26,661 nt of DNA, taken from the NCBI GenBank assembly GCA_002343685.1, contig DDRS01000006.1:3293-29953 (forward strand). The letters run 5' to 3'. Position 1 is the first letter of the stretch, and each line of letters opens with the position of its first letter. Made by a program: the position numbers and the translations under genes. The DNA comes from Thiobacillus denitrificans. GTDB taxonomy: Bacteria; Pseudomonadota; Gammaproteobacteria; Burkholderiales; Thiobacillaceae. The notes under the pieces are model-generated. The model was not told the origin of the DNA. It was given only the letters and a program-made list of their open reading frames with translations, and searched no databases. Below, piece by piece: positions 1 to 7,060 of the stretch.

Positions 1-769
1 GATGTGCTGGCCGCCGGCGCCGGATGCGCGGTAGGTGTCGATGCGCAGGTCGGCGGGGTTGATGTCGACCTCGATCGAATCGTCGACCTCCGGGTAGACG
101 AACACGCTGGCGAACGAGGTGTGGCGGCCGCCGGACGAATCGAACGGCGATTTGCGCACCAGACGGTGAACGCCGGTTTCGGTGCGCAGGGTGCCGTAGG
201 CGTATTCGCCTTCGATCTTGATGCTGGCGGACTTGATGCCGGCGACGTCGCCTTCGGATTCTTCCAGTAGCTCGGCCTTGAAGCCCTTGCGTTCGGCGTA
301 TTTCAGGTATTGCCGCAGCAGCATCGACGCCCAGTCGCAGGCTTCGGTGCCGCCGGCGCCGGCCTGGATGTCGACGAAGCAGTTGCTGGGGTCGGCCGGG
401 TTGTTGAACATGCGGCGGAATTCCAGCGTGGAGACGTCTTTCTCGATGCCGGCGATGTCGGACTGCACGGCGGCGAGCGTGTCATCGTCGTTTTCCTCGC
501 GTGCCATCTCGAACAGCTCGGCGGCATCCTTCAGGCCCGCCGCCACGCGTTCGAGCACCTGCACCACGTCTTCCAGCGACTTGCGTTCGCGGCCGAGTTC
601 CTGGGCGCGGGCGGCGTCGTTCCAGAAGTCCGGCGCCTCCGACAGGCGGATGACTTCTTCTAGACGATCTTTCTTGTGATCGTAGTCAAAGAAACCCCCT
701 GAGTTGGGTGGTGCGCTCGCCCAGGTCGGCGAGTTTGGCTTCGATCTGATTGAGGCTTTCAGCTTCCAT
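1..769 (-). CDS. prfB: Peptide chain release factor 2, N-terminal part, with programmed +1 frameshift
   Basis: RF2 reads UGA and UAA stop codons in the ribosome and triggers peptide release. The minus-strand ATG at 769-767 opens a 27-codon frame ending at an in-frame TGA (688-686). Slipping +1 at CTT-TGA-C continues the protein as DYDHKKDRL and on to the window edge. The rest is typical RF2: an N-terminal helical domain, then the central domain ending in SGAGGQHI, so the window stops just after the catalytic GGQ motif. The C-terminal third lies outside. The DUF4010 gene is 14 bases upstream on the same strand, so the two may be co-transcribed. RF2 levels are known to be autoregulated by this frameshift. 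The frame is open to the edge, so only the missing end is uncertain. Confidence 0.95.
686..700 (-). other. prfB: prfB programmed +1 frameshift site
   Basis: Read on the minus strand the site is AGG GGG TTT CTT TGA C. It has an internal Shine-Dalgarno-like AGGGGG (700-695), a three-base spacer, the slippery CTT codon and the UGA stop followed by C. This is the textbook RF2 arrangement: when RF2 is scarce the ribosome pauses at UGA and slips +1 from CUU to UUU. Both reading frames on either side are conserved RF2 sequence, which excludes a sequencing error. Confidence 0.95.
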
Positions 770-783
770 GATTGTGCTCGGGA

Positions 784-2064
784 TTATGCGGAAAAGCCGC
801 GCATTATAGCCCACGCGATCACCAGTCCCAGACCGATCGCGCCCATGCCCGCCACCGCGTGGCGTGCCATCTGCCAGCCGCCGATGACCAGGGTGAGCAG
901 CGACTTGAAGGCCAGGTTGGCCAGCGTGGCGAGCGTGACGACGTTGACCACGACTGCAACTGGCAGCTTGTCCAGGTCATACAGGCGCAAGCTGGACAGC
1001 GTGATGGCGTCCACGTCGGTCAGCCCCGATACCAGCGCTACCGCATACAGTCCGCGCGTCCCCAGCCAGTCCGACAGCCAGGCCGCCGCCAGCAGGACGA
1101 TCGCATACATCAGGCCGAAGCCTAGCGCCGTGCGCAATTCGGTGGGGTTGGCCATCGCCAGCGCCGGCATTTCGCCCTGCGGCCGCAGCAGCCGCACCCC
1201 GTAGATTGCGCCGAGGCCGCCGATGGCCAGGCCGCCGACCAATACCGGCAGGAGTTGCGGCAGCACGCCGGGCGCCAGCACCGCGGCCAGCACGCCCAGC
1301 CGCACCTCGACCACCAGGTTGGCGAGCACGATGACGATCACGGCGATCGGCATCATGTCCCGGTTGGTGCGGGCGTGGCGGCTGAAGGCCAGGGTCGTCG
1401 CGGTGGACGATACCAGCCCACCCAGCAGGCCCAGCATCACCGCGCCCCGTTCCTGGCCGACCAGACGCAGCGCGGCATAGCCCGCCAGGCCCACGCCGGC
1501 GATCAGCACCACCATCCACCAGATCTGATAGGGGTTGAGCGCGCCGTAGGGACCGTAATTCCGGTTCGGCACCAGCGGCAGGATGATCAGTGCCAGCACA
1601 GCGAACTGCAGGACCGACAGCAGGTCGTGGCGGCTCATGCGCTGGCTCCAGCCACGCAGTTCGGGCTTGAAATACAACAGCATGGTCGCAACGATGCCCA
1701 GCATGACCGCCAGCTGGATTTCGTCTTGCCACACCATCACGCCGAGGCCGTAGCACAGCATCAACGCCGCCACCGTCGTCGTGCCGGGATCGTTTTCCTG
1801 CTGCGCCGTGTGCAGATAGGCCGCGATCATCATCGCACCGACCAGGAGCAGGCCCACCGCGATCAGCCACAACTCGCCCAGGGCCGTCGCCAGGTGCGCC
1901 GCCAGCACGCCGAGCAGCGCCGTCAGGGCAAAGGTGCGCAGGCCTGCCTTCGCCGCCGGATTGCGTTCGCGCTCCAGGCCCATCAGGAGGCCGATCGCCA
2001 GTGCCACGACGTAGCGCGGCAACGAGGCCAGTTCGGGGGGCAACCAGTTGATCAGTTCTTTCAT
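784..2064 (-). CDS. MgtC/SapB-type membrane protein with DUF4010 domain
   Basis: A 426-residue, very hydrophobic integral membrane protein. The N-terminal part (about residues 10-140) has the MgtC/SapB signature, including the GLLMGLERER motif at the end of the first helix, followed by helices with small residues. The C-terminal part (about 165-395) matches the DUF4010 type, with GLLGGLVSSTATTLAFS and the conserved VSGLTDVDAITLS stretch. I count roughly a dozen membrane segments. An upstream in-frame ATG at 2148 would add 28 polar residues that do not resemble the family; the ATG at 2064 gives a normal start (MKELINWLPPEL). The function is not established. MgtC proteins are linked to magnesium limitation and acid stress, while DUF4010 proteins are mostly uncharacterized. 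It ends 14 bases before prfB on the same strand. Confidence 0.85.
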   Translation of the reverse strand: MKELINWLPPELASLPRYVVALAIGLLMGLERERNPAAKAGLRTFALTALLGVLAAHLATALGELWLIAVGLLLVGAMMIAAYLHTAQQENDPGTTTVAALMLCYGLGVMVWQDEIQLAVMLGIVATMLLYFKPELRGWSQRMSRHDLLSVLQFAVLALIILPLVPNRNYGPYGALNPYQIWWMVVLIAGVGLAGYAALRLVGQERGAVMLGLLGGLVSSTATTLAFSRHARTNRDMMPIAVIVIVLANLVVEVRLGVLAAVLAPGVLPQLLPVLVGGLAIGGLGAIYGVRLLRPQGEMPALAMANPTELRTALGFGLMYAIVLLAAAWLSDWLGTRGLYAVALVSGLTDVDAITLSSLRLYDLDKLPVAVVVNVVTLATLANLAFKSLLTLVIGGWQMARHAVAGMGAIGLGLVIAWAIMRGFSA

Positions 2065-2113
2065 CGTTGTGCGTTCAAAGGGATGCGTGGAGTATCGTAA
2101 CGTCGGTTGGACA

Positions 2114-2147
2114 TGGTTTTGCCAAGCCTCCCGGCTTTGCAAAACCA
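2114..2147. repeat. Inverted repeat in the divergent intergenic region
   Basis: The arms TGGTTTTGC (2114-2122) and GCAAAACCA (2139-2147) are perfect complements. Inside them AAGCC and GGCTT pair around a TCCC loop, separated from the outer arms by a single mismatch. It lies just upstream of the DUF4010 gene start and about 170 bases before the cytochrome gene. It could be an operator, an RNA hairpin in the DUF4010 leader, or a copy of a short dispersed repeat. The core GCCTCCCGGC recurs at about 16181-16190, upstream of gyrA. Confidence 0.6.
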
Positions 2148-2243
2148 ATCGATACGGCTATAGCAGAGAGGCAGCCGCAGCGATGGCACAGCCCTGCCTG
2201 CGCGTATTTTTGCATGCCCGGCAACCCGTCGCGTGAAACCGGT

Positions 2244-2271
2244 TTGTTTTGGGGATTTACAGGTTTAGAAT
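2244..2271 (+). promoter_or_regulatory. Possible sigma70 promoter of the cytochrome-DUF302 operon
   Basis: TTGTTT at 2244-2249 and TAGAAT at 2266-2271 are separated by 16 bases, in a stretch much richer in A+T than the surroundings. The site is 47 bases upstream of the chosen cytochrome start. Other -10-like boxes occur in the A+T-rich run to 2300, so the exact box is uncertain. Confidence 0.4.
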
Positions 2272-2317
2272 AAATATTAAGATATTCATATATTTTATTG
2301 AACGGAGAGAAACGCTC

Positions 2318-3367
2318 ATGCTGCTTCGTCTACTTGCATTGATCCTGCTTGGCGGATTGGGCTGCTCACAGGCCCAGGCGGATCTGAACGGCGCCAAGCT
2401 GTATGCGCGCAACTGCGCCGCCTGTCATGGCGAAAAGGGCACGGGCGGCATCGGTGTTCCCCTGGCGCTGCCTTCGTTCCAGGCCAGCATCAGCGACGAC
2501 TATCTGCGCAAGACCATCCACCTGGGCCGTCCGGGCCGGGTCATGCCGACCTTTTCCAGCCTGAAGGAAGACGAAATCGACGCCATTGTCGGCTACGTGC
2601 GCTCCTGGAACAGCGGACCGGCCGTCACCTATTCGGACAAACCGGTGCAGGGCAATCCGACGCATGGCAAGCAGCTGTTCAGGAAATACTGCGTCGCCTG
2701 CCACGGCGTCAATGGTGAAGGTGCAAAAGGCACGGGGGTGACGTTCTCGCGTCCGCGCGACCTGCCGATCATGGCCCCCGCGCTGCACAATCCCGGTTTC
2801 CTGGCCGCGGCGCCCGACGCCATGATCAAGGCCACGCTGATGAAAGGGCGCGAAGGCACGCCGATGGTGTCCTTCCTCAAGCAGGGGCTCAAGGAAAAGG
2901 ACATCGACGACATCGTCAGCTACGTGCGCAGCTTCGAGAAGCAGCCGCTTGCGGGCTCGGCGCAGGTATTGCAGGCGGAGAAGCCGGTGATCGTTCGCGA
3001 CTCGCCCTACGACCTGAAAACCACCGTGGAAAACGTCAAGACGGCGGTGACCACCCACAACTTCTTCTATGGACGGGTGCAGACGCTGGAATATGGCCTG
3101 ACCAAGCCGGAAACCGAAAACCCGAAACAGGTCATCGTCTATTTCTGCAACATCAGCCTGCTCAACCAGGCCCTGGCCATCGATCCGCGCGTGGGCATGT
3201 TCCTGCCTTGCCGCATCACCATCCTGGAAAAACCCGATGGCAAGGTCCAGGTGATGTCGGTCAACCCCAAGGTGCTGAGCCGGCTGTTCAACAATTCCGA
3301 GCTGAATGAATTGTGCGAGCAGATGAAGCAGAACTACACCGCCATCATGGAGGAGTCGACGCTATGA
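2318..3367 (+). CDS. Dihaem cytochrome c with C-terminal DUF302 domain
   Basis: A 349-residue exported electron carrier. A signal peptide covers about residues 1-21 (cleavage near AQA-D). Two class I cytochrome c domains follow: CAACH at 33-37 with likely axial Met 76 (RVMPTF), and CVACH at 125-129 with likely Met 183 (GTPMVSF). After a linker, residues about 228-349 form a DUF302 domain. Haem attachment implies a periplasmic location. The ATG at 2318 is chosen because AACGGAGAG lies just upstream and a signal peptide begins directly; an in-frame ATG at 2249 would put charged residues before it. The stop overlaps the next start as ATGA. The partner and electron donor are unknown. The cytochrome calls are firm; the role, perhaps in sulfur oxidation given dsrA nearby, is inference. 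Confidence 0.9.
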   Translation: MLLRLLALILLGGLGCSQAQADLNGAKLYARNCAACHGEKGTGGIGVPLALPSFQASISDDYLRKTIHLGRPGRVMPTFSSLKEDEIDAIVGYVRSWNSGPAVTYSDKPVQGNPTHGKQLFRKYCVACHGVNGEGAKGTGVTFSRPRDLPIMAPALHNPGFLAAAPDAMIKATLMKGREGTPMVSFLKQGLKEKDIDDIVSYVRSFEKQPLAGSAQVLQAEKPVIVRDSPYDLKTTVENVKTAVTTHNFFYGRVQTLEYGLTKPETENPKQVIVYFCNISLLNQALAIDPRVGMFLPCRITILEKPDGKVQVMSVNPKVLSRLFNNSELNELCEQMKQNYTAIMEESTL

Positions 3368-3831
3368 AGAAGCTGATCCAGAAAATGGGTGTCGCCGTCC
3401 TGGCGCTGTTTGCCCTCGGTTCGCCCGCCCTGGCGGAAGACCTGATCATGGCGCGCGTGAACGCGCCCTTTCCCGAGGCGATGACGCTGCTGCAAAGCGC
3501 CATTTCGTCCCGCGGCTATACGATCACCCGCCTGCAGCAGGTGAACGAGAACCTGGCCCGGCGCGAATTCAAGAGCGACATGTACCGCGTGGTGTATTTC
3601 GGCAAGCTGGATGAAGTGCGGCAGGTGACGGCCGCCCATCCCGAACTGATTCCCTTCCTGCCGCTGAACATCACGATTTTTGCGGAAGGCGAGCAGGCCA
3701 TCCTGGTGGCGAGCCATCCGCAGGCGCTGCAGCAGTTTTTCCCGGACCCGGCGCTGAAGCCCGTGCTGGAACGCTGGGAAAAGGACATGGACGAGATCAT
3801 GGACGAATTGCGCGAGGGCGCCAACTCGTAA
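3364..3831 (+). CDS. Secreted DUF302 family protein
   Basis: A 155-residue protein starting with a signal peptide (about residues 1-24, ending ALA-ED). The mature part is a single DUF302 domain: a first beta-alpha unit (VNAPFPEAMTLLQSAISSRGY), a variable middle, and the conserved PFLPLNITIFAEGEQAILVASHPQ strand pair. It lacks haem motifs. Its ATG overlaps the stop of the cytochrome-DUF302 gene (ATGA at 3364-3367), so the two are probably translationally coupled and may act together in the periplasm. It looks like a paralogue of the C-terminal domain of its neighbour. No biochemical role for DUF302 is settled, so none is assigned. Confidence 0.85.
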   Translation: MKKLIQKMGVAVLALFALGSPALAEDLIMARVNAPFPEAMTLLQSAISSRGYTITRLQQVNENLARREFKSDMYRVVYFGKLDEVRQVTAAHPELIPFLPLNITIFAEGEQAILVASHPQALQQFFPDPALKPVLERWEKDMDEIMDELREGANS

Positions 3832-3891
3832 ACGCAGCGTCCGCGCGTCCCGCGCTTGCCGCCCGGCAGCGGCGGACGGAAATCAATGGAC

Positions 3892-3922
3892 TATGATGAA
3901 TTCACACGGTCTGCAGTCCGTG
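3892..3922 (+). promoter_or_regulatory. Possible promoter/operator upstream of the UspA gene
   Basis: TATGAT at 3892-3897 is a good -10 match but has no convincing -35 box at the right distance, which would fit an activator-dependent promoter. Directly downstream, CACGG (3905-3909) and CCGTG (3918-3922) flank a CTGCAG centre, forming an 18-base near-palindrome. It lies 65 bases before the UspA start. No known regulator site is recognised. Confidence 0.25.
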
Positions 3923-3986
3923 AAGAGGGCTGGCGGCCGCGAAGCGCCCGGCTTTCCCGGACGCACGCATGTGAGAGAGGTACATC

Positions 3987-4430
3987 ATGTACACGTCCAT
4001 TCTCGTGGCGATCGATGGCAGCCAGACCTCCGAACTGGCGCTGAACGAGGCCATTCAATTTGCCAGGGCGGCGGGATCGCACCTGCGCATTGTCAATGTG
4101 GTGGATGAAGTCAACCTCAACTGGTCTGAATTCCCGAACACGGCGGAACTCTGGAACGTGCTGACCGCCAGCGGGCGAGCGCTGCTCGGCAAGGCGGCAT
4201 CCACGGCAGCCGCGGCCGGCGTCGAAGCCGATACCCGGCTGATCGAACTGGACCGGCTAGGCGACCGCATTCCCGATGCCCTGGCGCGCGAAGCCGACGC
4301 CTGGCCGGCCGATCTGATCGTGGTCGGGACGCATGGCCGGCGCGGTTTGAGTCACCTGTTCCTGGGGAGCGTCGCCGAGGGGATCGTGCGCGTGGCGAGC
4401 AAGCCGGTCCTGCTTGTCCGCAGCAAGTAG
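3987..4430 (+). CDS. Universal stress protein, UspA family
   Basis: A 147-residue single-domain cytoplasmic Usp. The N-terminal strand YTSILVAIDGSQTSELAL carries the conserved Asp. The C-terminal nucleotide-binding motif G-X2-G-X9-G-S is complete in GTHGRRGLSHLFLGS, followed by the family's usual SKPVLLVR strand. It therefore belongs to the ATP-binding subclass rather than the non-binding UspA proper. The start at 3987 is preceded by AGAGAGG at a normal distance. The 77-residue protein follows 36 bases downstream on the same strand. Usp proteins accumulate under stress, low energy or low oxygen, and that is all that can be said here. The family call is firm; its specific job is not visible. 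Confidence 0.92.
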   Translation: MYTSILVAIDGSQTSELALNEAIQFARAAGSHLRIVNVVDEVNLNWSEFPNTAELWNVLTASGRALLGKAASTAAAAGVEADTRLIELDRLGDRIPDALAREADAWPADLIVVGTHGRRGLSHLFLGSVAEGIVRVASKPVLLVRSK

Positions 4431-4466
4431 CCGTGTTTTTCTCCCGTCTGCGATAAGGAGAGCAAG

Positions 4467-4700
4467 ATGAACGCAAGGCTGAATGACGTGCTTGTACACA
4501 TCAACGAAACGCTCGACGACGAGGCGTTGTACCGTCTCGAGGAGGGAATCCGCCATGATGCGGGCGTGATCTCGGTGGGACATCGCCCGGAAAAAACGCA
4601 CATGATTATGGTGGTTTACGATACGGACGCCACGCGGGCGTCCAGCCTGCTCCATCGTTTCCAGGAGCGAGGGCTGCACGCCCAGGTTGTCGGGCTGTGA
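4467..4700 (+). CDS. Small HMA-like (ferredoxin-fold) protein lacking CxxC
   Basis: A 77-residue protein with a good ribosome site (AAGGAG, seven bases before ATG). Its pattern of beta-alpha-beta-beta-alpha-beta units (VLVHINETL, LYRLEEGIRHDAGVISVGHR, THMIMVVYDTDATRASSLLHRFQERGLHAQVVGL) resembles heavy-metal-associated domains. The metal-binding CxxC is absent, and there is no cysteine at all. It follows the UspA gene by 36 bases and is probably co-transcribed with it. It could be a regulatory or protein-interaction domain derived from the HMA fold. The assignment rests on secondary-structure pattern only. Confidence 0.7.
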   Translation: MNARLNDVLVHINETLDDEALYRLEEGIRHDAGVISVGHRPEKTHMIMVVYDTDATRASSLLHRFQERGLHAQVVGL

Positions 4701-4741
4701 CGCTCGCCTACTAGCCCATCAGACAACTACCCGCGCCGGAA

Positions 4742-4757
4742 CCCGCGCAAGCGCGGG
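4742..4757. terminator. Hairpin between convergent genes
   Basis: CCCGCGC and GCGCGGG form a perfect seven-base-pair stem with an AA loop. It lies between the 3' end of the small HMA-like gene and the 3' end of dsrA, which converge here. There is no T-run on either side, so it is a weak candidate for intrinsic termination. Confidence 0.4.
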
Positions 4758-4785
4758 CGACGTCATGCGGCCATATCGGTCCCGT

Positions 4786-6090
4786 TCAGGCCGCTTTCTG
4801 CTTGTATTCCACCCATTTGGCCACCTGCTCGTCCCAGTCGTCGGAGCGGAAATAGGGGTTGGAGCGCGGCTCCTTGATCATGTTGGGATCGACCGGGATG
4901 TCCATGCCCTCGAGGAAATTGGCGAGCCCGATCCGCTCGATCATTTCGCCGGTGCGCTCGTGGTCCAGTGCGTTTTCAGCAAAGAAGTCGAGGATATTGC
5001 GGGCCAGCTCGTTCAGCTTCTCGAAGTCCTCGTCGGATTCGAGCTTCATGAACGGGATGATCACGCTGCCCATGGTGGCGCCGATCTTCAGCACGCCCTT
5101 GCCACCCACCAGAATGGTCACGCCCTTGTCGTTACCGGGCAGCAGGCCGCCGGGGATGACGTTCAGGCAGTGCATGCAACGCACGCAGTTCTTGTTGTCG
5201 ATGCACAGGGTATTGCCGTCGCCCAGGCTGGCAGCGGACACATTCTCGCTGGACTTGAACTTGTCGGAAGCAACCAGGGTGATGGCCTTGGTCGGACACT
5301 TGCTGATCACGTCGTTGACGAGATCGTTCATGCCATGGGCCTTGTAATAGGCCTGAACCTGCTCTTCGTTCACGCGGATGTTGTCGCGCCAGGTGCCGAT
5401 GGTGGCCATGTCGGAACGCTGGATGGCGTTCACGCAGTCGTTCGGGCAGCCGGAGAACTTGAACTTGAACTTGTAGGGCAGGGACGGACGGTGCATATCG
5501 TCCAGGTTGTTGTTGATGACGGTGCGCAGCGCGCGGGCCTCGTCGAAGCAGGACATCTCGCAGCGCGCCGAGCCGACGCAGGACATCGAGGTGCGCAGCG
5601 CAGGGCCGGCGCCGCCGAGGTCGAAACCGATCTCGTTGAGGCCGTTGAACACCGCCTGCACGTTATCGCTGCTGACGCCCTGGAACATGATGTCGCCGGA
5701 CTGGCCGTGGAACGCGATCAGTCCCGAGCCGCCATTATCGACCCAGACGTCGCACAGCTTGCGCAACAGGTCGGAGGTGTAATGCATGCCGGCGGGCGGC
5801 TGCACGCGCAGGGTATGGAATTCGGCGGCCTCGGGGAAGAGCGGCTTGCCGGTTTCATCCTTCAGTTCGGTGAAGCGCGGAATGATGCCGCCGCCGTAGC
5901 CGAACACGCCGACCGTGCCGCCTTTCCAGTAACCCTTGCGGGTTTCGTACGAGGTTTCCAACTGGCCGATCAGGTCGACCATCATGTCGTTGTCCTTGGC
6001 CAGGCGCTTGAGGCCAGTCACGAAGCTCGGCCACGGCCCGCTTTCGAGCTGGTCGAGCATGGGGGTGTCATGGAGGGGGCGAGTAGACAT
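4786..6090 (-). CDS. dsrA: Dissimilatory sulfite reductase alpha subunit (orphan DsrA)
   Basis: DsrA is the alpha subunit of the cytoplasmic DsrAB sirohaem enzyme; in sulfur oxidizers the complex runs in reverse, forming sulfite from persulfide sulfur. The protein is 434 residues, normal for DsrA. The sirohaem/[4Fe-4S] ligands are complete: C171-X5-C177 (CVGSARC) and C215-X3-C219 (CPNDC). The inserted ferredoxin domain has CVRCMHC (302-308) with further cysteines at 265 and 296. GGAG lies seven bases before the ATG. No dsrB or other dsr gene is adjacent: the gene is flanked by a convergent small gene and a long gene-free stretch. Intact motifs argue against a pseudogene, but DsrA normally needs DsrB, so this is either a second copy or a displaced gene. 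The oxidative type is inferred from the overall sequence and context. Confidence 0.93.
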   Translation of the reverse strand: MSTRPLHDTPMLDQLESGPWPSFVTGLKRLAKDNDMMVDLIGQLETSYETRKGYWKGGTVGVFGYGGGIIPRFTELKDETGKPLFPEAAEFHTLRVQPPAGMHYTSDLLRKLCDVWVDNGGSGLIAFHGQSGDIMFQGVSSDNVQAVFNGLNEIGFDLGGAGPALRTSMSCVGSARCEMSCFDEARALRTVINNNLDDMHRPSLPYKFKFKFSGCPNDCVNAIQRSDMATIGTWRDNIRVNEEQVQAYYKAHGMNDLVNDVISKCPTKAITLVASDKFKSSENVSAASLGDGNTLCIDNKNCVRCMHCLNVIPGGLLPGNDKGVTILVGGKGVLKIGATMGSVIIPFMKLESDEDFEKLNELARNILDFFAENALDHERTGEMIERIGLANFLEGMDIPVDPNMIKEPRSNPYFRSDDWDEQVAKWVEYKQKAA

Positions 6091-6157
6091 GGCAGTCTCC
6101 AGGGAATAAGGAAGACCTTCTCCAGTCTAGACAATACTTGACTGATTTTATCGGGAT

Positions 6158-6171
6158 TACCCAAATGGGTA
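6158..6171. promoter_or_regulatory. Dyad operator upstream of dsrA
   Basis: TACCCA and TGGGTA form a perfect 14-base inverted repeat separated by AA, 68-81 bases upstream of the dsrA start. The surroundings are A+T-rich, and a -10-like GATAAAAT lies just downstream in the dsrA direction (about 6144-6151). Half sites of the form TACCCAT resemble NarL/FixJ-type heptamers, although the spacing differs from the classical 7-2-7 NarL site. The position would suit an activator overlapping or abutting the -35 region. The regulator is not identified. Confidence 0.5.
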
Positions 6172-6199
6172 GGTTTTGATGTAACGTATTGTTTTTGTT

Positions 6200-6646
6200 G
6201 CAAATATATCTGTCGTGCCGATACCGTTCTCCCTGTCGGGCGCTTCGACCGTGCTGGATACGAGGGCCTTTGCGGCCGCGGATCAGGCGCCGGCAGCCTG
6301 TTTCATGTGAGGACCGCCTGGGTATGGGGGCGCAGAAATGCTCGGAGGCCAGCGAGGCTGAAACCAGGCCACCTTGCCGCCGAGCAAGCCTGCTTGATGC
6401 GCGTTGCATGACGTGCACATGCCGGCTGGACCGACAGCCGTACCCTGTTGTTAAATTAAATAAGGCCGCCAATCGGGGTAGACATGACGTGAAGAGGCAG
6501 GGTCGCGCGACGGGGCCATGACCGTCAATTCTCGATGAGATGGCCTATGCTGTGCTGTAATCGAAGCGTGTGCTGGCCTTGCCGGCCGCATCGAAACGAA
6601 AATCAAGATAAAAAATTAAAAAGGGGGAACTGACCGAACCGTAAGG
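6200..6646. other. Gene-free stretch between dsrA and the receiver gene
   Basis: About 450 bases lie between the dsrA promoter and the receiver gene. Short open frames exist on both strands but have arginine- and cysteine-rich composition with no recognisable family or ribosome site. An A+T-rich patch at 6600-6625, just upstream of the receiver gene, probably contains its promoter. I see no RNA gene, repeat or insertion sequence here. Confidence 0.5.
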
Positions 6647-6661
6647 TTGAGGGAATGTATC

Positions 6662-7054
6662 GTGGCAACTGTCCTGATCATTGAAGACAATCCCCACAAC
6701 ATGAAGCTGGCGAGCTTTCTGTTGGAAAACGCCGGATACACGGTATTGCAGGCGAGCGACGCGCAAGCCGGAATCGCGCTGGCGCGGATGCATCGGCCTG
6801 ACATCATCCTGATGGATATTCAGCTGCCCGGGATGGACGGACTCGCTGCCACCCAAGTGATCAAGGCCGATGCCGGCTTGCGGCACAGCAAGGTTTTTGC
6901 GCTCACGGCCTTTGCCATGAAAGGCGACGAGGACAAGATCCGGGCGGCGGGCTGCGACGGCTATATCGCCAAACCCTTCAATTACCGAACGTTTCTCGAA
7001 ACGATAGCAGCCGCACTGCCTGCCGGCGCGACCGTAGACCTGCAAGGGGAATAG
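6662..7054 (+). CDS. Stand-alone response regulator receiver (CheY/DivK-like)
   Basis: A 130-residue single receiver domain without an output domain. The acidic pocket is E8/D9, the phosphoacceptor is D52 in ILMDIQLPGMDG, T82 is the switch residue and K104 lies in YIAKPF. The likely start is GTG at 6662, with GAGGG nine bases upstream; an in-frame TTG at 6647 would overlap that ribosome site. The receiver-HD-GYP gene follows after six bases and the hybrid kinase after that, so this protein probably shuttles phosphoryl groups within the unit, much as DivK or Spo0F do. It resembles the receivers often found beside hybrid kinases. Confidence 0.9.
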   Translation: MATVLIIEDNPHNMKLASFLLENAGYTVLQASDAQAGIALARMHRPDIILMDIQLPGMDGLAATQVIKADAGLRHSKVFALTAFAMKGDEDKIRAAGCDGYIAKPFNYRTFLETIAAALPAGATVDLQGE

Positions 7055-7060
7055 TCACAC

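Noticed and set aside
686..688. prfB as a broken pseudogene because of the early TGA
   Set aside because: The stop sits in the conserved programmed frameshift signal and the RF2 sequence continues in the +1 frame.
4687..6141. A long open frame on the plus strand opposite dsrA
   Set aside because: It is the antisense shadow of a GC-rich gene; dsrA has intact motifs and a ribosome site, and the opposite product is low-complexity with no family.
6189..6521. A 110-codon plus-strand frame upstream of the receiver gene
   Set aside because: Composition is not protein-like (Arg/Cys-rich), it has no ribosome site, and it overlaps the dsrA promoter region.
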